A stretch of 43,603 nucleotides of DNA from Gammaproteobacteria bacterium (GCA_027307325.1 DAHUXE010000193.1:1-43603), one strand, 5' to 3'; shown: positions 8,849 through 18,041, counted from the first letter of the stretch. The notes: generated by a model not told the origin, from the sequence alone. Numbers and translations are program-made.

Positions 8849-11224
8849 TTGAACGACTACGTGATCCCCTTCGAGCGCCTCGGAATCCGCGACGTCGGCA
8901 GCGTCGGCGGCAAGAACGCCTCGCTCGGGGAGATGATCGGCGCGTTAGCCAGGCTCGGCGTGCACGTGCCGGGCGGCTTCGCCACCACCGCACGCGCCTA
9001 TCGCGAGTTCCTCGCGCAGGGCGGACTCGAGGCGCGCATCCGCGCCGAGCTCGCCGCTCTCGACGTCGACGACGTGGTGAGGCTCGCCGCGAGCGGTGCG
9101 CGCATCCGCCAGTGGATCCTGGCGACCCCATTCAACACGGCCCTCATCGAGGCGGTGCGTACCGAGCTCGCCCGCATGAGCGCCGGAAGCGAGGTGGCGG
9201 TCGCGGTGCGCTCTTCGGCCACCGCCGAGGATCTGCCGGAAGCCTCGTTCGCCGGGCAGCAGGAAACCTTCCTCAACGTGCGCGGCGAGGCCGCGGTGCT
9301 CGAGGCGATGCACCAGGTGTTCGCCTCGCTGTTCAACGACCGCGCGATCTCCTACCGGGTGCACCAGGGCTTCGACCACGGCGCCGTGGCGCTGTCGGCG
9401 GGCGTGCAGCACATGGTGCGCAGCGACCTCGGCGCGAGCGGCGTCATATTCACCCTCGATACCGACTCGGGCTTCCGCGACGTGGTGTTCATCACCGGCG
9501 CGTGGGGACTGGGCGAGACCGTCGTGCAGGGGGCGGTCAACCCGGACGAGTTCTACGTGTACAAGCCCGCGCTGCGTGCCGGCAAGTACGCGGTCGTGCG
9601 GCGCAACCTCGGCGGCAAGGCGGTGAAGATGGTGTACGCGCCGGCGGGGAGCGATGCGCGCGTCGTGACCGTAGAGGTGCCGGACGCCGAGCGGCGGCGC
9701 TTCTGTCTCGGCGACGCCGATCTTGAAGCCCTGGCGCGTCAGGCGCTGATCATCGAGGAGCACTACGGGCGGCCGATGGACATCGAGTGGGGCAAGGACG
9801 GAGCCAGCGGCGAGATCTTCATCCTGCAGGCGCGGCCCGAGACGGTGCAGAGCCGCGCCGGCCGCAGCATCCAGCGCTACACGCTCAAGGCCCGCTCGCG
9901 CGTGCTCGCCAGCGGCCGCAGCATCGGCCAGCGCATCGGTGCCGGTCCCGCGCGCGTCATCCGCGACGTGGGTGAGATCGCCCGCGTGCAGTCGGGCGAC
10001 GTGCTGGTCGCGGACATCACCGATCCGGACTGGGAGCCGGTCATGAAACGCGCCGCGGCGATCGTCACCAACCGCGGCGGCCGCACCTGCCACGCGGCCA
10101 TCATCGCGCGCGAGCTGGGGATTCCGGCGGTGGTCGGCTGCGGCGATGCGACGCAGCGCATCCGTGACGGCCAGCCGGTCACGGTGTCGTGCGCCGAGGG
10201 CGATACCGGCCAGGTGTACGATGGCGTGCTCGAGTTCGAGCGCAAACAGATCGAGCTCGACACGCTGCCGCAGATCCCCGTCAAGATCATGATGAACGTC
10301 GGCAATCCGGACCGCGCCTTCGATTTCGCCGGCATTCCCAACCACGGCGTGGGACTCGCGCGCCTCGAGTTCATCATCAACCGCATGATCGGCGTGCACC
10401 CGCGCGCGCTGCTCGAGTTCGAGCGCCTCGACGGTGAGCTGCAGCAGCAGATCCGCGTGCAAATGGCCGGTTACTCCGACCCGGTGAGCTTCTACGTGGA
10501 GAAGCTCGCCGAAGGCATCGCGCAGATCGCCGCGGCGTTCGCGCCCGAGCAGGTCATCGTGCGCCTCTCCGACTTCAAATCGAACGAGTACGCCAATCTC
10601 ATCGGCGGGGAGCGCTACGAGCCGCACGAGGAGAACCCGATGCTCGGCTTTCGCGGCGCCTCGCGCTATACGGACGAGAGCTTCCGCCCCTGCTTCGAGC
10701 TCGAGTGCCGCGCGCTCAAGCGGGTGCGCGAGACCATGGGCCTCACCAACGTGGCGGTCATGGTGCCCTTCGTCCGCAGCGTCGCAGAGGCGCGCCAGGT
10801 CACCGAGCTGCTCGCCGCCAACGGCCTGAAGCGCGGCACCGACGGGCTGGAGGTCATCATGATGTGCGAGCTGCCGACCAACGCGCTGCTCGCCGAGGAG
10901 TACCTCGATTACTTCGACGGCATGTCGATCGGCTCGAACGACATGACGCAGCTCGCGCTCGGGGTCGATCGCGACTCGGCGATCGTGGCCCGGCTATTCG
11001 ACGAGCGCGACGCGGCGGTGAAGCGGCTGCTCGCCATGGCGATCGCCGCCTGCCGCAAGCGCGGCAAGTACGTCGGCATCTGCGGGCAGGGGCCGTCCGA
11101 TTACCCCGAGCTCGCGCGCTGGCTGGTCGAGCAGGGCATCGGCAGCATGTCGTTGAACCCCGATACCGTGATCGAGACCTGGCTGTTCCTGGCGCAGCAC
11201 CCGGTGCCGGCCAGGACTTCATAG
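8849..11224 (+). CDS. ppsA: Phosphoenolpyruvate synthase
   Basis: Converts pyruvate, ATP and water to PEP, AMP and phosphate for gluconeogenesis. The protein has 791 residues against about 792 in E. coli. Domains in order: N-terminal ATP-grasp domain ([22 protein letters not shown], then [22 protein letters not shown]), the swivelling phosphohistidine domain ([18 protein letters not shown], with the His and its neighbouring Thr that PpsR would modify), and the C-terminal PEP-binding barrel ending with [12 protein letters not shown], which holds the catalytic Cys. The start is TTG 8849 behind GGAGGA at 8837-8842; the protein begins (M)[11 protein letters not shown], as in relatives, so the TTG is well supported. 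It ends at TAG exactly where the family ends. Confidence 0.96.
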   Translation: MNDYVIPFERLGIRDVGSVGGKNASLGEMIGALARLGVHVPGGFATTARAYREFLAQGGLEARIRAELAALDVDDVVRLAASGARIRQWILATPFNTALIEAVRTELARMSAGSEVAVAVRSSATAEDLPEASFAGQQETFLNVRGEAAVLEAMHQVFASLFNDRAISYRVHQGFDHGAVALSAGVQHMVRSDLGASGVIFTLDTDSGFRDVVFITGAWGLGETVVQGAVNPDEFYVYKPALRAGKYAVVRRNLGGKAVKMVYAPAGSDARVVTVEVPDAERRRFCLGDADLEALARQALIIEEHYGRPMDIEWGKDGASGEIFILQARPETVQSRAGRSIQRYTLKARSRVLASGRSIGQRIGAGPARVIRDVGEIARVQSGDVLVADITDPDWEPVMKRAAAIVTNRGGRTCHAAIIARELGIPAVVGCGDATQRIRDGQPVTVSCAEGDTGQVYDGVLEFERKQIELDTLPQIPVKIMMNVGNPDRAFDFAGIPNHGVGLARLEFIINRMIGVHPRALLEFERLDGELQQQIRVQMAGYSDPVSFYVEKLAEGIAQIAAAFAPEQVIVRLSDFKSNEYANLIGGERYEPHEENPMLGFRGASRYTDESFRPCFELECRALKRVRETMGLTNVAVMVPFVRSVAEARQVTELLAANGLKRGTDGLEVIMMCELPTNALLAEEYLDYFDGMSIGSNDMTQLALGVDRDSAIVARLFDERDAAVKRLLAMAIAACRKRGKYVGICGQGPSDYPELARWLVEQGIGSMSLNPDTVIETWLFLAQHPVPARTS

Positions 11225-11233
11225 TCAACGGTC

Positions 11234-11626
11234 TTAAGCGCGCGACCTGTCGCGGATGCGCGCCTCGGAAGCCTCGCGCTCGCGGTCGTCGAAGGGCTCG
11301 ACCTCGAGGTGCTCGATCGTCGCAGGATCGAGGCAGCGCGCGTTGACGCTGTAGCCGTCGGGATTGGAGCGCGGCACGTAGAAGGACTTCACGCCGCAGT
11401 AACGGCAGAACAGGTGCCGCGCGGTGCTGGTGTTGAAGCGGTACTCGGTCAGGCTGTCCGCACCCTTGAACAGGCGGAAGCGGGCACGCGGCACGATGAG
11501 GTGCTGGTAGCCGGTCATGCGGCAGATCGAGCAGTTGCAGTCGCTCACCGTCAGGCGCGCCGGCGCGTCTACCTCGAAAGCCACCGCTCCGCAATGGCAG
11601 CGGCCGCGGTGCGTCACGAGATTCAA
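11234..11626 (-). CDS. GFA family (glutathione-dependent formaldehyde-activating-like) zinc protein
   Basis: About 130 residues. It has the zinc-ligand pattern of the GFA/CENP-V family: CHCGAV near the N-terminus, [11 protein letters not shown] about 20 residues later, and [11 protein letters not shown] near residue 75. Most members have no proven substrate, so formaldehyde chemistry should not be assumed. The start is probably TTG 11626, which overlaps the orn stop codon as TTGA; GTG 11617 ([10 protein letters not shown]) is the alternative. It follows orn in the same direction, so the two are likely co-transcribed. Confidence 0.82.
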   Translation of the reverse strand: MNLVTHRGRCHCGAVAFEVDAPARLTVSDCNCSICRMTGYQHLIVPRARFRLFKGADSLTEYRFNTSTARHLFCRYCGVKSFYVPRSNPDGYSVNARCLDPATIEHLEVEPFDDREREASEARIRDRSRA

Positions 11627-12189
11627 GGAGGGGCGCTCCCCTGCCACGCCGGCGCCAGGAGGCGCGCGCGGTAGTGGCGCAGCTCGCGGATCGACTCGAT
11701 TATGTCGGCGTACGCGAGGTGCGTCCCCTGTTTGACGAAGCTGTCGGCGACCGCGGGTGCCCAGCGGCGCGCGAGCTCCTTGAGCGTGCTCACGTCGAGA
11801 TTGCGGTAGTGGAAGAAGCGCTCGAGCCCGGGCATGCAGCGCGCGAGGAAGCGGCGGTCCTGGCAGATGCTGTTGCCGCACATGGGCGAGCTGCCGGCGG
11901 TGACGAGCGGCGTCAGGAACTCGAGGGTGCGCTGCTCGGCCTCGGCGACGGTCACCCGGCTGGCGCGCACCCGGGCCAGAAGTCCCGAGGAGCCGTGCTG
12001 ACGCTGGTTCCAGTCGTCCATGCGCGCGAGCACGTCCTCGGGCTGATGAATGGCGATCACCGGCCCGTCGGCGAGCACCGTCAGCTCCCTGTCGGTGACC
12101 ACGGTGGCAATCTCGATGATCGAGTCCGAGTCGGCCTTCAGGCCGGTCATCTCGAGATCGATCCACACCAGGTAGTCGGCGCTCGGCAT
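11623..12189 (-). CDS. orn: Oligoribonuclease
   Basis: 3'-5' exoribonuclease that finishes RNA decay by degrading di- to pentaribonucleotides and linearised cyclic-di-GMP (pGpG). It has 188 residues, the usual length. The DEDDh exonuclease signature is present: WIDLEMTGL at the N-terminus, a middle [11 protein letters not shown] segment with the second acidic motif, then the C-terminal [13 protein letters not shown] with the last Asp preceded by His. I chose ATG 12189 ([16 protein letters not shown]); upstream codons lie in the short divergent region with rsgA. 32 bases separate the two starts. Confidence 0.94.
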   Translation of the reverse strand: MPSADYLVWIDLEMTGLKADSDSIIEIATVVTDRELTVLADGPVIAIHQPEDVLARMDDWNQRQHGSSGLLARVRASRVTVAEAEQRTLEFLTPLVTAGSSPMCGNSICQDRRFLARCMPGLERFFHYRNLDVSTLKELARRWAPAVADSFVKQGTHLAYADIIESIRELRHYRARLLAPAWQGSAPP

Positions 12190-12221
12190 GTGGGCTGCGA
12201 AGATGCTAGCGTGTCGCTGCA

Positions 12222-13175
12222 GTGCGCCAGCGTTCGAAAGCAAGTGTAGCAGACGTCCCGCGGCGGCCGGCCGTCAGCGAGACACTCGAGGCGCGCGTGG
12301 TCGCCACCTACGGGCGACACATGATGGTGCGCGAGGCGGCCGGCCGCCGGCTGCGTGCCCGGCCCTTCGGGCGCTCGCTCACGGTCGTGTGCGGCGACGA
12401 GGTCCGCTGCCGTCCGGATCCGCTGCACGACGAGCTGCACGTCGTCGAGGTGCTGCCACGGCGCAGCGCGCTCTATCGTACGAATCTGCGCGGCCACTCC
12501 GAGCCGCTGGTCGCGAACCTCTCGCACCTGCTGGTGGTCTTGGCTCCGCTGCCGGCGCCCGACCTGTTCGTCGTGGACCGCTACCTCGCCGCGGCGGCGT
12601 CGGCGCATCTTGCGGCGACGTTGGTGGTGAACAAGGATGAGCTCGGCGTCGACGATGCACTCGCCGTCGAGCTCGCCGCTTACGCCCGTGCCGGGTACAG
12701 CACGCTGCGCTGCTCGGCACGCACCGGCGCCGGCACGGCGGCGCTGCTCGCAGCGCTGCCGGCCGGTGCCATCGCGGCGCTCGTCGGGCAGTCGGGCGTC
12801 GGCAAGTCCTCGCTGGTAGCGCAGCTGCTGCCCGGCGAGCAGGTGGCGATCGGCGAGCTGGTGCGCGCCGAGGACGGACGGCATACCACGACCGCCGCGC
12901 GCCTCTTTGACTTGCCGGAGCGCCGCGCGCTCATCGATTCGCCGGGCGTGCGCGATTTCGCTCCCGCCATCGACAGCCTCGAGCCGCGCAGCCTCGGCTT
13001 CGTCGAGGTGGAGAGCCTGGCGGCAGGCTGCCGCTTTCTCGACTGCCGCCACATGCGCGAGCCGGGATGTGCGGTGCGCGCCGCAGTCGATGCCGGCACT
13101 TTTCATCCGCGCCGCTACGAGAGCTACCGGCGGCTGCGTCGCCTGCACGAGGAGCTGAGCGCCCGCCGCCGCTAG
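12222..13175 (+). CDS. rsgA: Small-subunit ribosome biogenesis GTPase RsgA
   Basis: A circularly permuted GTPase that checks late 30S subunit maturation. The 317-residue protein has an N-terminal OB-fold (about 20-85), then GTPase motifs in permuted order: NKDE (G4), SARTGAG (G5), [10 protein letters not shown] (G1, P-loop), HTTT (G2) and DSPGVRDF (G3). The C-terminal zinc region reads [14 protein letters not shown]. The start is taken as GTG 12222; no better start lies between it and the divergent orn gene. The TAG stop overlaps the recR stop by four bases in convergent orientation. Confidence 0.93.
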   Translation: MRQRSKASVADVPRRPAVSETLEARVVATYGRHMMVREAAGRRLRARPFGRSLTVVCGDEVRCRPDPLHDELHVVEVLPRRSALYRTNLRGHSEPLVANLSHLLVVLAPLPAPDLFVVDRYLAAAASAHLAATLVVNKDELGVDDALAVELAAYARAGYSTLRCSARTGAGTAALLAALPAGAIAALVGQSGVGKSSLVAQLLPGEQVAIGELVRAEDGRHTTTAARLFDLPERRALIDSPGVRDFAPAIDSLEPRSLGFVEVESLAAGCRFLDCRHMREPGCAVRAAVDAGTFHPRRYESYRRLRRLHEELSARRR

Positions 13176-13768
13176 ACCGACTGTCGGCCGGCAAGCGCGT
13201 GCGCGAGCGTGCCGCCGTCGACATACTCGAGCTCGCCGCCGACCGGCACCCCGTAGGCAATGCGGCTCGCGCGAATGCCGCGCCGCGCCGCGAGCTCGCT
13301 TAAGTAATGCGCGGTCGCCTCGCCCTCGACGGTCGAGTTGGTGGCGAGGATGAGCTCGCGCACGCTGCCCTCGTCGAGAATCGCCTCGAGCTCGCGCAGT
13401 CCCAGCTGCTCGGGGCCGATGCCATCGAGCGGCGAAAGGTGGCCCATCAGCACGAAGTATCGGCCGCGGTAGCTGCCCGAGGACTCGATCGCCACGACAT
13501 CCGCCGGGGATTCGACCGCGCACAGGAGCGAGGCTTCACGCTGCGGGGCGGAACAGATCGAGCATAGCTGCGCTTCGGTCAGCATGCGACAGCGCCGGCA
13601 CCGGACCACGGACTCGAGCGCCGCCTCGAGCGCGCTCGCGAGCGCCCGCGCCCCGGGCCTGCCCTCCTGCAACAGGTGGAAGGCCATGCGCTGGGCGGTC
13701 TTCGGCCCGACCCCCGGCAGGGTGCGCAGCGCCTCGATCAGCTGTGCGAGATGCGGCGAGTGCTTCAC
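13172..13768 (-). CDS. recR: Recombination protein RecR
   Basis: Works with RecF and RecO to load RecA on gapped DNA. 198 residues, standard length. It has the N-terminal helix-hairpin-helix ([20 protein letters not shown]), a four-Cys zinc finger ([16 protein letters not shown]), the Toprim domain ([15 protein letters not shown] and [16 protein letters not shown]) and the C-terminal Walker-B-like [16 protein letters not shown]. Start codon GTG at 13768, one base after the ybaB stop. It is part of the conserved dnaX-ybaB-recR operon. Confidence 0.96.
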   Translation of the reverse strand: MKHSPHLAQLIEALRTLPGVGPKTAQRMAFHLLQEGRPGARALASALEAALESVVRCRRCRMLTEAQLCSICSAPQREASLLCAVESPADVVAIESSGSYRGRYFVLMGHLSPLDGIGPEQLGLRELEAILDEGSVRELILATNSTVEGEATAHYLSELAARRGIRASRIAYGVPVGGELEYVDGGTLAHALAGRQSV

Positions 13769-13769
13769 G

Positions 13770-14093
13770 CTAAAACGGCAGCTTCATTCCCGGCGGCAGC
13801 CCCAGGCCCGCGGTGAGATGGCTCATCTTCTCCTGCACGCGGGCCTCCACCTTGTGCACGGCGTCGTTGGCGGCGGCCGCGATCAGATCCTCGAGCATCT
13901 CACGGTCCTCGGCTGCGACCGCCGCCTCGATCTGCACGCGCTTCACCTCGTGCCGGCCGTTCATCGTGATCTTCACCATGCCGCCGCCGGCTTCGCCGAC
14001 CACTTCGAGGCTGGCGATCTCGGCCTGGGCCTTCTGCATGTTGGCCTGCATCGCCTGCACTTGCTTCATCATGTTGTTGAAGTTGCCGCTCAT
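13770..14093 (-). CDS. ybaB: YbaB/EbfC family nucleoid-associated protein
   Basis: A small DNA-binding protein, probably a dimer that coats the nucleoid. 107 residues, family-typical. It begins with [23 protein letters not shown], a long amphipathic helix, followed by a beta-rich middle ([20 protein letters not shown]) and a C-terminal helix, and ends [10 protein letters not shown], the usual tail. It lies between dnaX and recR; the stop is TAG one base before the recR start. Confidence 0.95.
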   Translation of the reverse strand: MSGNFNNMMKQVQAMQANMQKAQAEIASLEVVGEAGGGMVKITMNGRHEVKRVQIEAAVAAEDREMLEDLIAAAANDAVHKVEARVQEKMSHLTAGLGLPPGMKLPF

Positions 14094-14138
14094 GGGAGTG
14101 AGCCCGTCAGGCGCCGCGCGCCGCGTGTGAAAAGGTGG

Positions 14139-15782
14139 TCATTTCAGCGGCCGGACGGTGTCCGGCAGCACGGTGGCGCCGAAGCGCTCGCGCAGACCCT
14201 GCACCCCCGGATCCGCCTCGAAGGCGCGCCGCGCGCTCGAGAGCTCCTGCTGCGAGGCCCGCTGCGCGGCGAGCGCCGGACTCTCGCCGCCGGCGCCGGC
14301 CTGCTGGAATTCGAGCCGCACCGGCTCGCCGAAGTGGCGCGACAGCGCCTGCGCGAGCTTCTCTTCCTGGGCCGGCGTGCGCAGCTGCTGGTTGTGCGGA
14401 TCGAGCGCGAGGCGCACCACGGCGCCCGCGCGGGCGATGAGCACGCAGTGAGTCGCGAGCTGCCGGGCGGCGCCCGTGAGCTCGAGCGCGTTCACGATCG
14501 ACGCCCAAGGCGTCGGCGCTGGGGCGAGTGCGGGTTCTCCCGACCCAGGAGCTGCGCCGAGCGCGGTTTCTCTTGGCGTCGGCGCTGGGGCGAGTGCGGG
14601 TTCTCCCGACCCGGACGCTGCAGCGGCCGGCACAGCCCCTGCGGGCGCGGCACGGCGCGGCGCCGCCGCCGCACCCGCGCTCACCGCAGCCGGGGCGCCG
14701 GCCGGCCGGAAGGCCAGCATGCGCAGCAGCGTCCTCTCGAAGCCGGCCCTGGGATCGGGCGCGAGCGGCAGGTCGCGCTTACCCGTGATCGCCGTCTGAT
14801 AGAAGAGCTGGACGTCCTCCGGAGTAAGGGCCCGCGCGAGCCGCTCGATCACCTCCGGTGCGAACAGCTCGTCGCCTTCGTAGTCGCTCACCGCCTGGCG
14901 CAGTCCCACCCGCACCAGCAGGCCCGCGAGCTCATCGAGCAGCTGCCCATAATCGGGCGCGAACTGCTCGAGCGCCTGCGCGCCCTTCACGAGCTCGGCC
15001 GGGTCGAGCGCGGCGAGCAGCTCGGCGAAGCGCACCACGTGGTCGCGGGCAACCGTGCCGAGCATGGCGCGCGCCTCGGCCTCACCCGCCTTGCCGCCGC
15101 CGAAGGCGATCAGCTGGTCGAGGAGCGAGAGCGCATCGCGCATGCTGCCGTCGCCGGCAAGCGCCACGAGCTTCAGTCCCGCCGCCTCGTAAGCGATGCC
15201 TTCCTGGTCGAGAATGTGGCGCATGTGCGCGGCGATCTCGGCGGCCGGGAGACGCTTCAGGTTGAACTGCAGACAGCGCGACAACACCGTCATCGGCAGC
15301 TTCTGCGGGTCGGTGGTCGCGAGCAGGAACTTGACGTGGGGCGGCGGCTCCTCGAGCGTCTTCAGGAGCGCATTGAAGGAGTGCGCCGACAGCATGTGCA
15401 CTTCGTCCACCAGATACACCTTGAAGCGGCCACGCGCCGGGCTGTACTGCACGTTGTCGAGAAGCTCGCGGGTGTCGTCGACCTTGGTGCGCGAGGCGGC
15501 ATCGACCTCGATCAGGTCGACGAAGCGGCCGGCGTCGATCTCGCGGCAGGCGGCACACACGCCGCAGGGCTCGGCGGTGACGCCGGTCTCGCAGTTGAGG
15601 CACTTGGCGAAGATGCGCGCGATGGTGGTCTTGCCCACACCGCGGGTGCCCGTGAACAGGAACGCATGGTGGATGCGCCCGGTGTCGAGTGCGTTGACGA
15701 GCGCGCGCCGTACGTGCTCCTGGCCGATGAGCTCGGAGAATTTCTTCGGACGCCATTTGCGAGCGAGCGCGGTGTAGCTCAT
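14139..15782 (-). CDS. dnaX: DNA polymerase III subunits tau/gamma
   Basis: The clamp-loader ATPase that also ties polymerase cores together. The 547-residue protein has a Walker A motif (GTRGVGKTTIARIFAKCLNC), a zinc-binding set of Cys (C-x8-C-x2-C-x2-C, CETGVTAEPCGVCAAC), Walker B (YLVDEVHML) and an SRC-like sensor region (LSRCLQF). Domains I-III end near residue 365. A low-complexity Ala/Pro linker follows, containing a 22-residue duplication, then the C-terminal polymerase-binding domain. It is shorter than the 643-residue E. coli tau, mostly in the linker. I saw no A-rich slippery stretch for a programmed gamma frameshift. The gene lies 16 bases downstream of 4.5S RNA. Confidence 0.95.
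   Translation of the reverse strand: MSYTALARKWRPKKFSELIGQEHVRRALVNALDTGRIHHAFLFTGTRGVGKTTIARIFAKCLNCETGVTAEPCGVCAACREIDAGRFVDLIEVDAASRTKVDDTRELLDNVQYSPARGRFKVYLVDEVHMLSAHSFNALLKTLEEPPPHVKFLLATTDPQKLPMTVLSRCLQFNLKRLPAAEIAAHMRHILDQEGIAYEAAGLKLVALAGDGSMRDALSLLDQLIAFGGGKAGEAEARAMLGTVARDHVVRFAELLAALDPAELVKGAQALEQFAPDYGQLLDELAGLLVRVGLRQAVSDYEGDELFAPEVIERLARALTPEDVQLFYQTAITGKRDLPLAPDPRAGFERTLLRMLAFRPAGAPAAVSAGAAAAPRRAAPAGAVPAAAASGSGEPALAPAPTPRETALGAAPGSGEPALAPAPTPWASIVNALELTGAARQLATHCVLIARAGAVVRLALDPHNQQLRTPAQEEKLAQALSRHFGEPVRLEFQQAGAGGESPALAAQRASQQELSSARRAFEADPGVQGLRERFGATVLPDTVRPLK
14509..14612 (-). repeat. Exact 38-bp direct duplication inside dnaX
   Basis: Bases 14509-14546 and 14575-14612 are identical over 38 bp, with a 66-bp period. 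In the protein this is a 22-residue tandem repeat (GSGEPALAPAPTP, then RETALGAAP, then GSGEPALAPAPTP) in the disordered linker between domain III and the tau-specific C-terminal domain. The perfect nucleotide identity suggests a recent slippage event that kept the frame. Confidence 0.9.
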
Positions 15783-15798
15783 GCAATATCCTGCATCG

Positions 15799-15920
15799 GG
15801 GTGGAGGCGGCCCGCACCAGCTTAGCCTCCGGCACCCGACATCGCCGCTGCCGCTGCTGCCTTCCGGCCCTGACGGGATTCACGACTGGTCGTCGCGGAG
15901 AAACCGATGCGGGCCACCAC
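15799..15920 (-). ncRNA. ffs: Signal recognition particle RNA (4.5S)
   Basis: The RNA partner of Ffh in co-translational targeting. On the minus strand it carries the near-invariant domain IV motif GTCAGGGCCGGAAGGCAGC (15853-15874 region), with the GGAA tetraloop and the A-rich internal loop strand. The ends pair as GGTGGCCCGC with GCGGGCCGCC, giving the long single hairpin of small bacterial SRP RNAs, about 120 nucleotides. The exact ends are estimated from this pairing. It starts one or two bases after the tRNA-Ser 3' CCA, so the tRNA and ffs must be made as one precursor and cut by tRNA processing. dnaX follows. Confidence 0.9.
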
Positions 15921-15921
15921 A

Positions 15922-16013
15922 TGGCGGAGAGGGTGGGATTCGAACCCACGAACACCGGTGAAGATGTTACTGGAATTCCAGTCCAGCGCCTTCGACCGCT
16001 CGGCCACCTCTCC
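15922..16013 (-). tRNA. tRNA-Ser (anticodon GGA)
   Basis: A class II tRNA of 92 bases with encoded CCA. The acceptor stem GGAGAGG pairs with CCTCTCC. The anticodon stem-loop CTGGA-CTGGAAT-TCCAG gives anticodon GGA, reading UCC and UCU serine codons. The long variable arm ACATCTTCACCGGTGT and T-arm GGTTCGAATCC fit serine identity. It is the first gene of the transcription unit that continues into ffs and dnaX. Confidence 0.96.
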
Positions 16014-16137
16014 AATCAATGGTTTACAGCGAACTCCTCGAAACAACCTAGCAGCAGTGCACGCGGCAAGATGGGCGGCGGCGAATCATAAAGCATGGTG
16101 CCCGGTGGTGCATCCGGCCACCCGCGTGCCGCCGCGT

Positions 16138-16422
16138 TCAGGCCTGCGGGGGTTTCGTCACCTTGAACGGCGGTGGCTCATCGAGACAGGGCTCCTTGCC
16201 CTTGCGCGGCGGCGGCGCAGGTTCGTTGAGCACCGGCAGATGCAGTGCGCTGGTGGCATCGGGTGCATCGAGCCCGGCGGGAACCTTCAGGGGCGGGACG
16301 CTGCTCGCCTGCATGTAGCCCTGCTGCTTGTGGCAGGCATAGGTGAGGTGCCGGAACGGATGACAACCGGCCAGCACAAGCACGAGCGGCGCGAGCCACA
16401 TGAGTGATCGCAGCTCTTTCAT
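16138..16422 (-). CDS. Short BamC-like lipoprotein
   Basis: 94 residues. It has a lipoprotein signal with lipobox LVLAGC (Cys at residue 20), so it is predicted to be lipidated and envelope-anchored. The mature part has PPLKVPAGLDAPDATSALHLPVL, resembling the conserved unstructured N-terminal segment by which BamC binds BamD, followed by a Pro-rich end. The helix-grip domains of full-length BamC are missing. It lies 40 bases downstream of dapA, where bamC sits in E. coli, which supports a short BamC equivalent. The role in outer-membrane protein assembly is inferred. Confidence 0.68.
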   Translation of the reverse strand: MKELRSLMWLAPLVLVLAGCHPFRHLTYACHKQQGYMQASSVPPLKVPAGLDAPDATSALHLPVLNEPAPPPRKGKEPCLDEPPPFKVTKPPQA

Positions 16423-16462
16423 TCGCGAGATCCCGTCTTTGCCAATTTCCCGACCTCCAGGC

Positions 16463-17344
16463 TCACGTCAATGCACCCGCGGCACGGGCCGCCGCCCGCA
16501 CCGTGGCGTGATGAGCCTCCGACAACGGCGTGAGGGGTAATCTTAACCCATTGCCGATGACTCCCATCTGCGCCAGCGCCCATTTGACCGGGACCGGGTT
16601 CGTCTCGACGAACAGGTCGCGGTGCAGCCCTGCAAGGGGCGCGTCGAGCGCGCGCGCTCTCACCCCATCGCCGGCGAGCGCCGCGGCCACCATCTCCGAC
16701 ATCGCCCGCGGGACGACGTTCGCGGTCACCGAGATCACCCCGCGGGCCCCGCAGGCGATCGCCTCGCGCGCCGTTGCGTCATCACCGCTGAGCACCACGA
16801 AGCCTGTGGTGACCGCCTCGACCAGCTCGCGCACCCGGCTCAGGTCCGACACCGCCTCCTTCACTCCCACGATGCGCGCCACGCGCGACAGGCGTGCCAC
16901 CGTTGCCGGCTTCATGTCGACGGCTGTGCGGCTCGGAACGTTGTAGAGCAGGATCGGCTTGGCCGAGGCAGCGGCGGCGGCGGCGAAGTGCTGATACAGG
17001 CCCTCCTGCGTCGGGCGATTGTAGGCGGGAGTGACCAGCAGGAAGCCGTCCACGGCCAACTCCGAGAGCCACCTGACGCGTTCCACCGTCGCCGCGGTGC
17101 TGCTGGTGCCGGCCCCCACGATCACCGCCGCCCGCCCGCGCAGGCGCTCGCAGGCCCGCACCGTGAGCTCGCGCAGCTCCAACTCGCGCAGCGTCGCCGA
17201 CTCGCCGCTGGTGCCGCCGACCACGACGCCGCTGGTGCCGTTCGCCAGGTGGAAGTCGAGCAGCCGTATCCAGGCCTCCAGGTCGACGGCGCCGTCGGGG
17301 CGCATCGGAGTGACGATGGCAACCAGGCTGCCGGAGAACGACAT
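16463..17344 (-). CDS. dapA: 4-hydroxy-tetrahydrodipicolinate synthase
   Basis: Condenses pyruvate with aspartate semialdehyde, the first committed step to diaminopimelate and lysine. 293 residues, standard length. It contains GGTSGESATL (substrate carboxylate loop), YNVPSRTAVD (catalytic Tyr and the Arg at the active-site entrance), and VGVKEAVSDL with the Schiff-base Lys. I chose ATG 17344 (MSFSGSLVAIVTPM), which is the family start; the reading frame is open upstream but that part is unlike protein. It is divergent from the gcvR-like gene. Confidence 0.95.
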   Translation of the reverse strand: MSFSGSLVAIVTPMRPDGAVDLEAWIRLLDFHLANGTSGVVVGGTSGESATLRELELRELTVRACERLRGRAAVIVGAGTSSTAATVERVRWLSELAVDGFLLVTPAYNRPTQEGLYQHFAAAAAASAKPILLYNVPSRTAVDMKPATVARLSRVARIVGVKEAVSDLSRVRELVEAVTTGFVVLSGDDATAREAIACGARGVISVTANVVPRAMSEMVAAALAGDGVRARALDAPLAGLHRDLFVETNPVPVKWALAQMGVIGNGLRLPLTPLSEAHHATVRAAARAAGALT

Positions 17345-17390
17345 GAAGCCTTCAGGCGGAGTGGGGAAGCGACGGATGTTACGAGCGGGA

Positions 17391-17417
17391 CTCCCGCGGA
17401 GGCAAGCCTCGCGGGAG
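17391..17417. other. Long hairpin between dapA and the gcvR-like gene
   Basis: CTCCCGCGGAGG (17391-17402) and CCTCGCGGGAG (17407-17417) form an 11-bp stem with one bulged G and a CAAG loop. It lies in the 161-base divergent intergenic region, about 47 bases upstream of dapA and 88 upstream of the gcvR-like gene. A TACACT sequence at 17458-17463 may be a -10 element for the latter. The hairpin could sit in the dapA leader. No known riboswitch is recognised. Confidence 0.45.
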
Positions 17418-17505
17418 CGCGCCCCCGCGGAATGGTCGCAACGGACGGGCGCTCCCGGTACACTCGGAAGCCGCAGGCCGGCAAGAAGCACCCCGCCACC
17501 GACAG

Positions 17506-18036
17506 ATGAAGCAGCACCTGGCCGTTTCGGCGATCGGCAGCGACCGAACGGGTATGGTCCACGAGCTGACCCGCGTCATCAGCGAGTCCGGCGGGAATAT
17601 CAGTGAGAGCCGCATGGCGAATCTCGGTACCGAGTTCGCGATGCTGCTGCTCGTCTCCGGCAACTGGCACGCGCTCGCGAAGCTCGAGACCGAGTTGAAG
17701 CGCCTCGCCGAGACCGGCAACCTCAGCATTCATCTGCGGCGCACCGAGCCGCGCGCGCCGCGCACCGACATGCTGCCGTACTCGATCGACGTGGTATGCC
17801 TCGATCAGTCGGGCATCGTGTCGGGACTGGCGGGCTTCTTCGCCACCCGCGGAATAGACATTGCCGAGGTCTCGACCCGCAGCTACCCGGCCGCCCACAC
17901 CGGCGCGCCCATGTTCGCCGTGCAGATGATCGTCAACGTGCCGAGCCGCATCCACGTCGCGCACCTGCGCGAGGAGTTCATGGAGTTCTGTGACTCGCTC
18001 AACCTCGATGCCATTCTCGAGCCGGTAAAGTCCTGA
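17506..18036 (+). CDS. gcvR: GcvR-like glycine cleavage system regulator (two ACT domains)
   Basis: 176 residues made of two ACT domains: residues 1-80 (HLAVSAIGSDRTGMVHELTRVISESGGNISES) and 90-170 (YSIDVVCLDQSGIVSGLAGFFATRGIDIAEVSTR). ACT domains bind small ligands, usually amino acids. GcvR represses the E. coli glycine cleavage operon by binding GcvA, and glycine relieves this. No gcvA or gcvTHP is in this window, so the regulatory target is inferred from family only. The bcp gene starts 6 bases after the stop, which suggests an operon; the dapA neighbour is divergent. Confidence 0.8.
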   Translation: MKQHLAVSAIGSDRTGMVHELTRVISESGGNISESRMANLGTEFAMLLLVSGNWHALAKLETELKRLAETGNLSIHLRRTEPRAPRTDMLPYSIDVVCLDQSGIVSGLAGFFATRGIDIAEVSTRSYPAAHTGAPMFAVQMIVNVPSRIHVAHLREEFMEFCDSLNLDAILEPVKS

Positions 18037-18041
18037 AAGAG

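Noticed and set aside
14139-15782. Programmed frameshift making a short gamma subunit in dnaX
   Set aside because: No A-AAA-AAG type slippery stretch was seen near the end of domain III.
13584-16091. Plus-strand open frame of 835 codons across recR, ybaB, dnaX, ffs and tRNA-Ser
   Set aside because: It is an antisense shadow caused by high GC content; the minus strand holds well-conserved genes and two RNA genes, and the translation is Arg/His-rich with no motif.
17345-17505. Lysine or glycine riboswitch between dapA and the gcvR-like gene
   Set aside because: The 161-base gap has one simple hairpin but none of the multi-helix conserved core of either riboswitch class.
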